From: Epiperipatus broadwayi
Lineage: Eukaryota; Onychophora; Udeonychophora; Euonychophora; Peripatidae
Direction: 5' to 3'
Assembly (NCBI GenBank): GCA_028023455.1
Contig: JAQFVV010006203.1
Span: 8,720,876 to 8,784,875 of the forward strand
Length of the DNA: 64,000 bases
A program made the translations under genes and the position numbers. Positions 40,137-56,404 of this stretch are shown here, piece after piece (positions within the stretch are counted from its first letter, which is position 1; each line of letters starts with the position of its first letter). The notes below the pieces were generated by a model. That model was not told where the DNA came from. It saw only the letters and a list, made by a program, of their open reading frames with translations, and searched no databases.

Positions 40137-43100
40137 TAATTTAATTATTGATAGGCTATTGTTCTTTTTTCCTCTCCAGTAGATATATCATTCAGAACAG
40201 AGTAAAATTTATAGCACCTTACTTTACATATTTTTTAACTTTGCCAAAGATTTGGATTAATTATTTTAACATATTTCAATTACTGATAGTTTTAATGAAA
40301 ATAGTGATCTTCTTATACAACAATCTGAGAAAGATTTCAGCAGATAATTTATCAATGGTAGTTTATCTCGACTTCATCTTCTTGATTTCTGAAAAATACA
40401 AGTTTAAAATGATTGGATTATCTTTTTTGCTAATCCATTGTTTCAGAATAAAATTGGAATGTAATACTATAATCAATTTCATTGATCTTGAAAGATATGT
40501 GCTGTTCCATTATTTGAAAATTAGGATTTTAGAGTAACCCATTGTGTACAAATCAATGAGAGATTCTTTATTATGTATCTTGAATCTAGCTTTTGCAAAT
40601 GTCCAATTGAAGACTACGTTAATAAATGACTTATGGGCAAGTCTTCTGAGATTTTTTTCTATAGTTTTAGATCTTTATAATTTACAAGACCTTGGATAAG
40701 TACATCCATAATTTGATAAATAGTCAATATATATGATATCTATTTAACAGAAGGGATCTTTATGGAATTTGTAATTCAACATCGAAAATCAGTTCCTTTT
40801 TTGTGTGTGTATCCAATGAATAATAAATAAATAGTCAGATATTTTGTTATCATAATCAAGTATTGGGCTATCTAAGATAAAAAAAAGTTTTATCTTATGT
40901 TTTTTTTTCAATTTTCTTGATGTTTAATTTTCTGTCTTATATGTATTGATTAAGCTTAAAATGAGATGTTTTTTTATGAATTATTATTCTGAGGGGTGCA
41001 TTACCTTGCAGATATCTTTTGCCTTTGATTTAAGATAGAGCATAATCATATCCATTGAGCTTAAGCCTTCAGTGGAAAACTTTTGTGAAATAATTAATTG
41101 AAATAAATTTGTCAGGATAATATTAAGTGTAAGTATTAAAATAATCCTATAATATTTTGCTTCAGATATCTTGTGGCATACAATAATTCTAATCAATTAA
41201 GATTTTTTTTCTTTTAGTTTTTTTTTTTTAAAAAGTAATTATTTCAGAAATTTCATAATAATAATCAAAATGTTTTTGAAAACAAATATTTGAATACAGT
41301 ACTTCATCAACTTGAATGCAGTTTTTCTCATCGAATCCTAAAATACAAGAAATATATAAGATATATGTTCTGAATTTACATATATATTTCTGTTCTAACA
41401 TAACCATAATAATGTGTATATGTTATTGAGATCTTTTGCAAATTGATTAAAATTAATACTGATCAAAAACTAAAGCTAAGTTATCCTCCTCTCATAGATG
41501 ATCTCTCCATATCTATCATTCGTAGATGCTCACTCTATGATTTGCAAATATTTAACGTAGTAATAAGATACTTTACGTGAAACGAACTTTTATTATATTT
41601 TAATCACTTCTAGTAAACCTTGAAGTTTCTTGATGCTGATTGACAACTGGGTGTTTTCAATCCATCAGCAGAAATGGTATTGATCTAGCAACTTTGTTTT
41701 TCTGTGTCAGGAAGACCTTTTCTCTGTTAAACGTGACTCCTCTGTATTCTCTTTTATTGCAAATAACCTCTGTTATATATCTGAGTAGATTAGGCATTCA
41801 ATAAAAAATGAAGGTTATAGAAACTTAGATTGAACATCAAGTAAATAATTTTTCATTAGATTTACCTAAAACTTTCATTCCACCTTACATTCATGAAACA
41901 TATAAAGAAACACAGGTAAAAATGATAAATTATTTCTAACATGCATTTTAATAGATAGTATCAAAGATTTGAATACAGCAATGTGACACTTGTAGTTTAA
42001 GTTGTACTAATATTTTTTTATCATCAAAACTGTATCATAGTTATTTAAATTTTCAGCTTTATTTTCAGCTAAATGTGTGGTCATATTTATTTGTTATGTT
42101 TACAGTCTAAAATCCAAATCCTGGATTTTAAGTTTTTTGAAAATATAAGCAGGCTCAAGATGTTTTTCAGATAAGTGAATCCTAACAATGTGGCCAATTA
42201 TTGGTTGATCATTGGGATTCTATCATTAATTAGAAAATAATTTGTATTGCTTAAATGAATCTCTATACAATATACATGATTGCAAAAAATGATAATATTG
42301 CAATGCAATCTCCTGTTGCACAAAGATCGTATCCTTCAAGAAAGCTACCCCTAAAATTTGTGGGCTTCATGGCAAAAGTTAATATTATTGATAGTATCTA
42401 ATTAAGAACTTAGAATTTTGCTGATCTACTTCTTGATTAATTTAGGCTTACATCTATTATAATAAAATTATATATTTTTTGCAGATGCTGGTAACCATTT
42501 CAATCCTCATCATTCTGGCCCAAATCCATGTCTAGTTGTAACTTAGTCGATTTAAATTGTTTTTAATTATTTATTATTAAGAGTATTTGACGGAGGATGG
42601 AGTTGTTTGTAAATTCATTATATTTTACTAATTATTTATTAGTTATTTGTAAATTCTTTTGGACCATAAAATCTGTCAGAAATCAAAAGTAAACTAAATG
42701 TCAGAAAATACTTAAATATGAATAAAATAATATTTGCAAATGAGCAATTGACAAATAGTATTTGTCTATAGTATTTCTCAATAACTTACAAAATTCACTA
42801 ATATACAACAAAAATAAAGAACTTTAATTTTTAACAAAAAATAAATAGAATTAAAACTAATTATAATTATATACAGACACTCCTTTTTATTAGTGAGATG
42901 TCAAATACAAATCTATTTTGCAATTTATTAAAAAGAGAATGTTTTGTAACATGTAAATTGATATGAAAGTAAATATATATTCTTTCTATTCCCAACACTT
43001 AATATGTTGCAAAATATTTTTTTAGTTAATCTTTTAATGAATAAAGCAAATTTAAATATTATTAATATCATTTTTAATTTGCTATTTTCAAGAAAATGTT

Positions 43101-44085
43101 TACTTTTTTAACATTGTACTAATAAATAATTTGATTTTATATTTCTTTAATTAAAGAAAATCTTTCAACCTTTTTTTTTTTCAATCAAACTGCATAGGAT
43201 GGAAATGTGGGGGTGGGGAGACCATGTCACATTGTTTTGAACTTAGTTATACATTATTTTTAATTTAATTGCTAAATTTTATAATAGATAGCAAACTAAA
43301 ACAATTTCTTTTATGTACGTAAATACATAACATATGTTTTATATTATTTATCGCTTATATAATTTGATGATATGTGAAATGTATTTGCCGATAAATAAAT
43401 GAAAAAAATTCTATAACTATAAAAATGCGCCATTTTAAAAAACTTCGCAATTTTATAGCAATTCTGCTAATTATTCACTTTCTATTTAAATTTTCTATAA
43501 AAATAGTTTGAAAAGATAAGTTTGAAAGTTTGATATCTTGAATATTATAGTTAATTTAATTTTTATAATTCTCTAAATACAAATCTGGGATAAATGTTCA
43601 GTCTGCCTATAGTTCTGAAAGTAGTTACCAGATTGAATGCCATGATTTCTATTTACTAGTCTCTAACAATATTAAAATGTCTGCAAATATATATTTTTAA
43701 AATTTTACTGAAAATCATTTTTATACTTTTTTTTGGTTTTTGCAGTAAAATTCACTATAGTTAAGTCATAAACATTTTGCTATCAGTTGTAATAGCGATG
43801 TAAATCAATGACGTAACCAAACCAGAAGTGTTTTAATTTGTCTTGCATGTTGTTTTTTTATAACTAATAGTTTTAAAAAGTATTTTAAAATAAAAAATGG
43901 TATTCTTTTATTACTAATGCTAAAATTATTCAATAATACCAAAATCCAGTTGAATAATTAGTTGGTGAGATAATAGATCAGTGGTAGCTGTTTACCATCA
44001 CTAACTACATCAAATATAAAAACTTAAAAAAAAAATATTAATTTTTAATATTGAAATACAAATATAGTGTATCTACTTAACTTAG
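40137..44085. other. intron, middle part
   Basis: No gene is supported. A 129-codon plus-strand frame (40,148-40,537) and a 70-codon minus-strand frame (41,196-40,984, ending 'KAKDICKVMHPSE') are the longest. The minus strand from about 41,800 to 40,980 gives other protein-like pieces ('NREKVFLTQKNKVARSIPF'), so a very old transposon may lie here, but I cannot name it. The remainder is AT-rich intron. Confidence 0.5.
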
Positions 44086-44089
44086 ATGT

Positions 44090-44165
44090 AATTAAAGGGG
44101 ATTTTGAACCCAGATTTTCAAACTCCCTACAGTCATAAAGTCTGGGTTCAAATCCCCTTTAATTA
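44090..44165. repeat. small inverted repeat 'AATTAAAGGGGATT'
   Basis: 'aattaaaggggattttgaac' faces its complement '...gttcaaatccccttt' across a ~28-base loop. The same end sequence recurs in the array at 56,405-57,910, so this looks like a minimal member of that family. It sits 50 bases upstream of a carbonic anhydrase exon. Confidence 0.75.
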
Positions 44166-44215
44166 TTTATTTTTGTGATTTCCATTTCATACTCAAAATA
44201 ACATTTTTTTTGTAG

Positions 44216-44282
44216 TTATCACGTTATGATAATTCTTATCTAACTGAACTTCTAAGCTACTTCAAAAAAGTAAAATTTAAAG
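44216..44282 (+). CDS. alpha-carbonic anhydrase, short middle exon
   Basis: A 67-base exon with acceptor 'tttgtag' and donor 'gtaaga'. It encodes 22 residues ('RYDNSYL', 'ELLSYFKKVKFK') and ends with one base of a split Gly codon (G|GT) completed at 49,623. In alpha-carbonic anhydrases the equivalent short exon (vertebrate exon 5) codes for '..N..L..L...L..I.YKG'. The match in length, position, phase and the closing KFKG makes it convincing, although it is short. The exon starts in phase 0, exactly as the previous one ends. Confidence 0.87.
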
Positions 44283-44984
44283 GTAAGAATATAACATTAG
44301 GTTGTGCATGTGGACATATAAGTAAATATAAAACATATTTTAAGACACACTACATATAAAATTTATCTACAGAAGTCTTGGAAGCTGTAATAAAGAAGAC
44401 ATTACCTACCAAACCAATATCAGTTTAATGTTTCCTTCCTTGTTTTATATTTGTATATCTGTAGTGGGATAGTTAACTAAATTAGTTATCGAAATAGCAA
44501 ATTTATTTTAATATTTTTCTACCAACCTTCATTGGACTTCCATAATATTGAAACAATATTCAAGGAAAGTATTTAACTAATAAATCATCATTTCCCTAAG
44601 TAGAGTACTAAATTTTTAGTCTAAATCCTAAACAATAATCCGCCTATTTGCATGCTTCTATTATGATCCAGAAAAACCAATCACAAACTTATATACTGAA
44701 CATTAATTGGTAAAGCATGAGGCAGCTGACAAGATATCATACCTTATTTAAAGATACTTATATACTTTTAATAAATGAAATACAGGCTTATTATATGCCC
44801 CCAAAAATGGTGTTTTTTACTTGTTTTGGTTCACAACTTGTCCAAAACTTTGTTTATTTTAAATTCAATAAATTATTTAATGGGAAACTACTGTTGTTGT
44901 TTTTGTTGTTCACATGATTATAAAGTAGGTAGGTAATATTTGATAAGTTTCATTAACAGTTAAAGTATGTAATATTTTATTATA
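44283..44984. other. intron between middle and substrate-loop exons, first part
   Basis: AT-rich with no feature I can name. A 66-codon plus-strand frame at 44,717 is not supported. Confidence 0.6.
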
Positions 44985-45099
44985 CCAAAAAAAAAGTGTT
45001 TAAGAGTTTATTCAAAAGGACCCCCAAAAAAATAATAATAAAGAACTGTGTGGTGACATAAATGTTCAAAAAGAAAATAAAAAAAAGAAGTCAATAATT

Positions 45100-46020
45100 A
45101 AAAATCAAAACAAACCTTCCCCGGCTTAAAAAGGGTTCTTTAAAAACAAACTGTTTATGTCTTTTTTAAAAAGGCCCAAAAATTAAGGAAGAACTTTTCA
45201 CTATCATATAATATAGCTTTCTGTAGTGTAAAGATTTGAAAAAAAAAGCCTAGTAATAAATTAACAAAAAAAAAAAAAGATGACAATTCAAAATAAAAAC
45301 AACCCCTCTCCTCCACCCTCTAAAAAACCAAGTGTTGGTTTATTCAAAATGAATTGTTTAAGTCTTTGAGCAAATCAAAACATCAAAAAAAGAAGATAAT
45401 TTAAAAGCAAACCAACCCCCCTCCACCATCTAAAATCAACAAAGTGTTTGTTAATAAAAAAAAACTCTATGACTTTTAGGTAAAGAAAGTTAACAAAAAA
45501 AAAGTTATTGGAGTATTATGTAAAGAAACCAACCGACTGTTAGTGAATAATTTAAAAGCAAACCAATACCCCTACACCATCTAAAAACAAAGTGTTTGTT
45601 TATTAAAAAATGAAACAAAAAAAAAACTGGGTGAAAAAAAAATCTTTGGTGGTTTACCATAATATTATGTAAAGAAACCAATGACTGTTAGTTGATAATT
45701 TAAAAGCAAACCAACACCCCTACACAATCTAAAAACAAAGTGTTTGTTTCTTAAAAAACGAATCCAAAAAAAACCGGATGGAAAAAAAACTTTGGTTTAC
45801 CGTAAGTAATATTACGTAAAGAAACTGACGGACCATTAGTCGATAATTTAAAAGCAAACCAACACCCCTAGTTTGTTTATTAAAAAATGGAAAAAAAATG
45901 GGTGAAAAAAAAATCTTTGGTGGTTTACCATAATATTATGTAAACCAAACAGACTGACCAAAAAAAAAAATTAAAAACCGATTGAAAAAAAAAATCTTTT
46001 GCCGTAATATCACGTAAACA
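45100..46020 (+). repeat. degenerate ~148-bp tandem repeat
   Basis: The block 'aagtgtttgttt.ttaaaaa' recurs at about 45,443, 45,591, 45,739 and (shortened) 45,871, giving a period near 148 bases. Each unit also has 'taatatta.gtaaagaaac', 'tttaaaagcaaacc' and 'accccta'. A more diverged unit starts near 45,331, and weaker resemblance reaches back to about 45,000. The units are A-rich on this strand. It may be a minisatellite or a small satellite-like array inside the intron. Confidence 0.8.
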
Positions 46021-46251
46021 AAGACTGCCTGTGAATCGGTATACTGATGTGCATTGGGTGGAAAAGAGTGTCATCAAACTATAGGGTTTATACATTACAT
46101 ACTATTATTATTTAATTTTATAAGAATAGTTCAGTTATTAAGAGTATTATGTTTTCTAAAAGAGTTGATTTCAGTTTTTAAAGAAAAATGTATTTACTAT
46201 TATTAGAAATGTATTACTATTTATGAAAAATATCTGATTTGACCATAATGT

Positions 46252-46301
46252 TCAATTGCTTTAAGATATGTGAAAATTATTTTCATATATCTTAAAGCAT
46301 T
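46252..46301. repeat. palindrome
   Basis: 'ttgctttaagatatgtgaaa' is followed by its near complement '...catatatcttaaagcatt' with a short AT loop. A 22-bp stem. Confidence 0.75.
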
Positions 46302-49300
46302 TCTGTAATTAAGTACCACTATCCAATAAAATGAAAAATAAAAATAAAGAATACTTATTAACAAATGTCTGAAGAAATATCTGTTAGTAAATAAAAGATT
46401 AATAAATATAATTGTAGAAAAATCTTTATTGGATAAATATTAACAGAATTTTTACATTTATTATTGTCTCTTGTAGAGATTATCTCTAGGTTTTGCATTC
46501 TTTAAATACCATTAACCACATATTTTTACAATTATTCTTATTTTATTGCAACAAAATACTGTTTCTAATCTAAAATTATATGGTAATAAATAATTATAAT
46601 ATAATAAATAGTAGGTATCGTTTTAAAATATTCACATAATAATTATTAGCAATATATTAAATTAATTCTAAAATACATTATGTCTGATTTGCTTAGAATG
46701 AAAACTAAACTTATTACTTAATTCTAAAACACCAAATCTTCATATGAAGACCTAATTGTCTTAATGTTACATGTTTGCAATGATTACTAATGTTAATATT
46801 ATTGTATGAGATAGAGTGGATAGCTGAAGGAGTTAAATCCTCTATAATTACATCTAAACTCCAAATATATAAATTATTCTTGTATTCAAATATTAATGTT
46901 AATATTATAAGACTTTACTTTTATATGTATTGTGACAGTACAGAGTCTGGTGGTTACCTGTAGTGGTGGCATTCATTCTCATCAACCCCAGTCAACGGGA
47001 TTTTAAATATAAAATTAAATATGAAATTTAATATAAAAGAAATGAGCATGACAAATCACTGAGTTCATTCTGAGAGATCAGCACAGCTAACTATATTAAG
47101 TATAATCATAATTAACTATAAGTTCACCATCATCATCATGAATGATTAACAATAAAAATAAATCAACAATCAATCTTGTGACTGGATTTAAAATGGGTCT
47201 ATTATAGACCAAGCTAATTATTTAGCCCTTCTAGCTTGAAGCCAATTATTTAAACATTAATTTGGATGCACAAACTTAAGTGCTAATCCATAAGAATATA
47301 TAACAATAAAAACAATAATGCTGGGATATTAAAACATGCTGATCATCATTAATGGTCTGGCCACTTATTACTATTAATGCACTGGCCAACTATAAACTTA
47401 ATTTCTAATAAATACCACTAAATAAAATGAAGTGCATGACTTTAAAGAATATTCCTTTGACACAATCCAGGATCATCATCAACTGGATGCCCATAAACAC
47501 TGGTATAACCCCAATTTTATATAACAGACCATTATGCATGAATCTAGCTCAGAGAACAAGTTCTATAACTGTTACTGTGAGCAAGAGATGATAACATATA
47601 ATATTCTAAAAACCATTTAGGATTGAGAAAACTCACTAGAATAATTTTAATAATGAAATATCAGTTTATTAATAACAATAAAAAATGAAGTTAAGATCTG
47701 TAGAATATGGCTATACATATAAATTAAGTCTTCTGATTAATATACAAAAAATAAACTATCACATTGTGATTTACATATATTTTCCAATAGGTTTACATAA
47801 AATACCTATATATCAGTATACAGACATTTAGTATAATTTATGAACATATTTGAATTGTCATATAATAATAAAAATGATTAATTTTTACATAAATGTGTCT
47901 ACCTGACACATATTGGTCTATGCACACAGAAGGACAGTATAATTTATGAACATATCTGAATTGTCATAAACCTATAAATGAAACTCATTTTTTACAATAC
48001 ATAATTAATGACTGATTTAGAATATACATGTGTGCACATGGAAATGTATGTGCACATGACATTTATATCATATATTTTAATTTGTCAAAAATAATAAAAA
48101 TTTTAAGAATATTATATTCTTCATAATTAATTCCATGTTGAAATATACATAAAATTCATAAAGTTTTTCTTTTTCTTTTTTTATTTAAAAAAATAATATC
48201 AATCTTTGACAGGTTACTGTTGATTAATTATAAACATCTTTAAAAAATACTCCAGCAAGTTTTTTTTTACTTCCCAACTTAAAAATACTTTTGGAGTCTA
48301 TGGATCAATTTTTCATTTTTAGATCTTTAACTTTTACTTTTAAACTAGATTTTAAATGTCATTTTTTTCAATAAATGATTTAAAATAATATAGTTATCTC
48401 TCTCTCTCTCTCTCTCTCTCTAATCTATAGTGATATATATATATATATATATATCACTACTCACCAGCTGTGCTTCATATATATATATCTGTTTGTGTTT
48501 CTCTGCATATAGATAAATCAGCATATGTATAAACTAATTCTTCAGCAAGTTAATGGATTCTCTTGGTAAGCTGGTTTCTTTTAAAACAGTACACTGTGTT
48601 ATTATCATTTTTGGGAAAGGTATAATTCATGTAACTTTTGACATTTTAATCGACTCCATTTAGTTTGGAATTGGATAGACATTGGGAAAACTCACCATTT
48701 TTAGTTCACATTGGGGCTATGGAATACTGGAAGTTGCCCTTTTTTCTTCATGTGAATCCAACCTCAATCATAGTTAACTATGGAGCAGCTGCTAGACTTG
48801 CCATCCCTGCCTTCAGTTATATCTTTATGGGAGTTCTGTCCTATTCTGGACAACTTTAAAAAGTCTCAAAAACCACACTCTAATCTTTTGTTTCAACACT
48901 TTTGTAGTTAGGGTATGGGGGGATACATTAGTTTAAAATGTTTTTCCTATCTTGATTGAAAAAAGTTAATTCTTTTCAATTTACTTTATTCCTCTGAAAA
49001 CTACTTTGTGAAATTTTATCAAAATATGTTATATAAGCATTATGATAGTGGAATTTTATAATTACCAGGATATCTATTGCAATACAAAAATGTGCTCATT
49101 TTAATTTCAAAATCAGAATTAATAAAATATCAATTAGACCTTTTTAAATGTTTAATTTATAATATTAAAGTGTTAAATTCAAAATTATTTAATTTTTACT
49201 GTTATTCCATTGTAATGTAGAAAATATCTACAAAAAAAATTCTTTTCCAGTTTTCCTTTCAACTTTATATATATATAAACATAGAATTACTTCTCTATAA

Positions 49301-49622
49301 AACTGCTTTAATATTCAACCAGCAGACTGGTTTTTCCTGTAGTTAGTTCATATATATATATATATATATGATGGTAAGAATTCTAAACTCATGACAAAAC
49401 ATTTTCACTTTCTTATAAAAAATTATATCCTTGCCAAAGAGAAAGTAAGTATGCATACAGTAAATGTCAAACATCCTGCACTCGTATTTTTGACATCCTT
49501 CACTTTAGATAAATATGTTAATGATTATTGTCAATTTGGTTATTATTAGGCTAGAGATTATCATATCATTTCTAACCCAGGTCATAACTTTAAATTTTTA
49601 AGTATATATGTATAAAATTTAG
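46302..49622. other. intron, last part before substrate-loop exon
   Basis: No gene is supported. The part 46,930-47,600 is less AT-rich and begins TGTGACAGTACAGAGTC. It might be a solo LTR, but I find no target duplication. Near 47,830-48,040 two units about 106 bases apart share 'agtataatttatgaacat'. A (CT)n run lies at about 48,399-48,421 and (TA)n at 48,433-48,456. A plus-strand frame at 48,665-48,859 lies in a GC-richer patch (see findings). Confidence 0.55.
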
Positions 49623-49783
49623 GTGAGCAGACTCCAGTAAATGAAATTATGATACTTCAAAATTTTCTTCCTAAACAAAATGACAGTTATTACAGATATG
49701 AAGGATCTTTAACAACTCCAAATTGTGAGGAAAATGTTATTTGGACCATTTTTCATGATAAAATTAGTATTTCAGAAAACCAG
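49623..49783 (+). CDS. alpha-carbonic anhydrase, substrate-loop exon
   Basis: A 161-base exon with acceptor 'aatttag' and donor 'gtaaga'. It opens by completing the split Gly codon and ends in phase 0 after 'ISISENQ'. It contains 'YYRYEGSLTTPNCEENVIW', the signature of the alpha-carbonic anhydrase active site. The Leu-Thr of SLTTP are Leu198 and Thr199 in CA II, where Thr199 orients the zinc-bound hydroxide. The V.W that follows lines the CO2 pocket. Two points stand out. Pro202 of most enzymes is Asn here. The Cys right after it matches the cysteine that forms a disulphide in secreted and membrane-anchored isoforms, which suggests an extracytoplasmic enzyme. This corresponds to vertebrate exon 6. 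Confidence 0.95.
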
Positions 49784-54265
<4,482 letters not shown>

Positions 54266-54359
54266 ACAATAAAAAATATACAAATCTGCAAAAAATAAAT
54301 ATAGAAATAAAGATTTTTTATTTGAAAGAAATAATAAATCAACTAATTAAAGGATTCTT

Positions 54360-54720
54360 CATAATCATCATCTTTTAAGTCATTATCAGACCATTGCAAG
54401 ATGAAGGTCTCTGCAATTTCAATTTACTTTTTTCCAATGGTAGCCTTTTTCTTCACATCACAACAACCAACTTCTTTATTTCATCTATCCATCTTACATA
54501 TGTTATTTTTCTAAATTTTTTGCATGTTCTTGGAATCCAATTAAAATTGTCATCCTATCTAGCAAAGTGTTCAAACCAGCTCCATTTTAGTCTCTTCATT
54601 TTTTTAATAATATCAATGATATCTGTTTTTTCCTCTTATCCATGTATTTCATTGTCTAATTTTTCCTTCTGTCTCCCCACATGCCTATTACCGACAGTAC
54701 TTTATTAAGTAATTTGAGTT
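54360..54720 (-). pseudogene. RTE-like LINE C-terminal fragment
   Basis: On the minus strand, pieces such as 'WFEHFAR', 'DDNFNWIPRTCKKFRKITY' and 'RWIDEIKKL', then 'TFILQW' in another frame, align with the C-terminal block of the LINE remnant at 5,320-6,245 (RRDDNRWII...RWMNKIRQ...ETFILKW). A (GAT)n-like tail lies at the low-coordinate end. Frameshifts and stops make it dead. Confidence 0.65.
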
Positions 54721-54899
54721 AGATATGATAATTTGACAGAAATTATTATAAGGGTTTTAATGAAGTACCTAATATTGGACAAACTAACTTACAGATTCTA
54801 ATTCCAAAAAGAAAGAAAAAAGCAAGATGAGAAAGAAAATTCTAGAAAATAATTTTACGGTAATCTATAAAAACCAATCTGTGAACCATGCTGATTCAT

Positions 54900-55535
54900 T
54901 TTTCTATTTGCTTGATACTTTATGATACTGTCTTTTAATTTTTTCTGCAGAAATATTTTATTTCTGAAATACTTCAATACCTTGTCTAATTACAACTTTC
55001 CAATACATTCTATTTTTTGCTCTATCTTCCCAATGAAAACAATTGGCATTGCACATCTTTAGAATGTCTTTGAGATAATCCTTACAACATATTGTGGATC
55101 TACCTCTTCCATGAAAACCACTCCAGTAGACCAGAAAATACTTTTAGGAATTTTTGTATTATTCATTCACTTTACATATTCAATTCAATGAAGGTATTAT
55201 TTTACAATAATGGACTTATCCAGCAAGTTGAAGAACATATTGATTGGTTTTATGATCTAGCCATTGTACTTTTAAAATTTTAGAAACATTTTTTAAATAG
55301 AAACTTTCTAATGCCTGTATATTGTTGGAAGAAGGTTTCCAATTCTTACTTCCATATAATAAATTTGATAAAATAATAGTTGTATAAACTTAACTGTATT
55401 CATTATTTCCCTGTTTTCAGTACATTGAAGTCTGTGCTGGACGTCATCATCCACCTTTCTATTTATAAAAGTAGCAAAGATATTTCTTGTTTCTGTTCTT
55501 AACTGATTCAAATTAAAAATTCCATCATACTTGAT
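54900..55535 (-). pseudogene. LINE RT C-terminal fragment, second family
   Basis: The minus strand reads 'IILSNLLYGSKNWKPSSNN', then 'LESFYLKNVSKILKVQW' and 'TNQYVLQLAG', with 'GRGRSTICCKDYLKDILK' and 'WEDRAKNRMYWK' further on in other frames. This order matches the common animal LINE C-terminus (LLYGSETWT...LEQFHQRCLR.IL.I.W.D..TN.EVL..A ... R.KD.LK..L ... NWEDLA.DR..W). It is frame-broken, and differs from the adjoining RTE-like fragment. Confidence 0.7.
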
Positions 55536-55539
55536 CCTG

Positions 55540-56385
55540 ATTTTTTAAAAACATTATCAACATATCTATTGTAAATTTCATTAGCCAAATGATCTAAATA
55601 TTAAGATATATTAGTTTTCAAATTTTGAAGGCGGTGATATTGCAAATTACTCCACATAGTGCTACTATATCCTTGGCAATTCATTCTAATACTTTTATTA
55701 TTTTTATTTTTTTTAGATTGTGATTAATTTGCTGCAAAATATCCTGAATTATATTGATGAAAAGATCGTGCGGCACAGAACTATAAAGTTCTTTTATTTC
55801 CAATGAAGCTAAAATATGTTTTTTTTTTATTAATTTTTATTTCATTAATTTTCTCAACTCATTTAAATGAAGATTTTATTGTGTAGTTTCTGAAATCATC
55901 CTCAATTAACCAATCTGCTATTTTCTTTGCGGTGTTATAGTAGTATGTCCACGAAAATCTATCAAGAGTCTAAGCGGCAGGCTGTCTTTATGCCACTTAA
56001 TATTTATATACATGTGCAGCAGTATGGTCACTGATGGATACATTGATAGATCCTCAGCATGTGTATATGCTTTATTGCAGTATCTTCTCAAAACTGTCTT
56101 TGACATATTTTGTATTATGTATTTTAAATTGCAAGTTAGTGATTAGCAGGTTCATTTTCTGAATATATTTGTTATTATTCAATAACACTAGTCTGTTGCT
56201 CTTGTCTTCTTTGATGCACGTAATGTTGTTTTTTTTAAAGTATTCAATCGTTGCATTTATATTTTGGGACCATTCTTTATTAACTTTTGCTGTACGAACT
56301 GTTTGTAACAATTTTGCCGTTTTATCATTTATAACTTTCTTCTTTTCTGATGAATTCTCGGATTCAATGTCTGGCAATAAATAAT
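55540..56385 (-). pseudogene. Penelope-like element RT, N-terminal part
   Basis: On the minus strand, from 56,377: 'CIKEDKSNRLVLLNNNKYI' and 'KMNLLITN' match the DKG..VV.....Y..KM region of Penelope-like reverse transcriptases. A frame-shifted 'DSLPLRLLIDFRGHTT' (the PLRPIV block) and 'IADWLIEDDFRNYTIKSSF' follow. Then come 'LASLEIKELYSSVPHDL', standing where motif A (SFDV.SLFT.VP) belongs, and near 55,560 'NRYVDNVF', matching RYVDDVF with one catalytic Asp changed to Asn. Several frameshifts; dead. The downstream GIY-YIG part is missing. Confidence 0.8.
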
Positions 56386-56404
56386 ATTTATTATTGATTA
56401 TTTT

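Noticed and set aside
40148-40537. 129-codon plus-strand frame
   Set aside because: Composition is that of AT-rich intron, with no motif; it begins at the edge of a repeat.
45100-46020. CRISPR-like array
   Set aside because: The repeats are long, degenerate and without regular unique spacers, and the window is eukaryotic.
46930-47600. Solo LTR starting TGTGACAGTACAG
   Set aside because: A TG start and a loosely similar end are visible, but no target duplication or defined CA end could be fixed.
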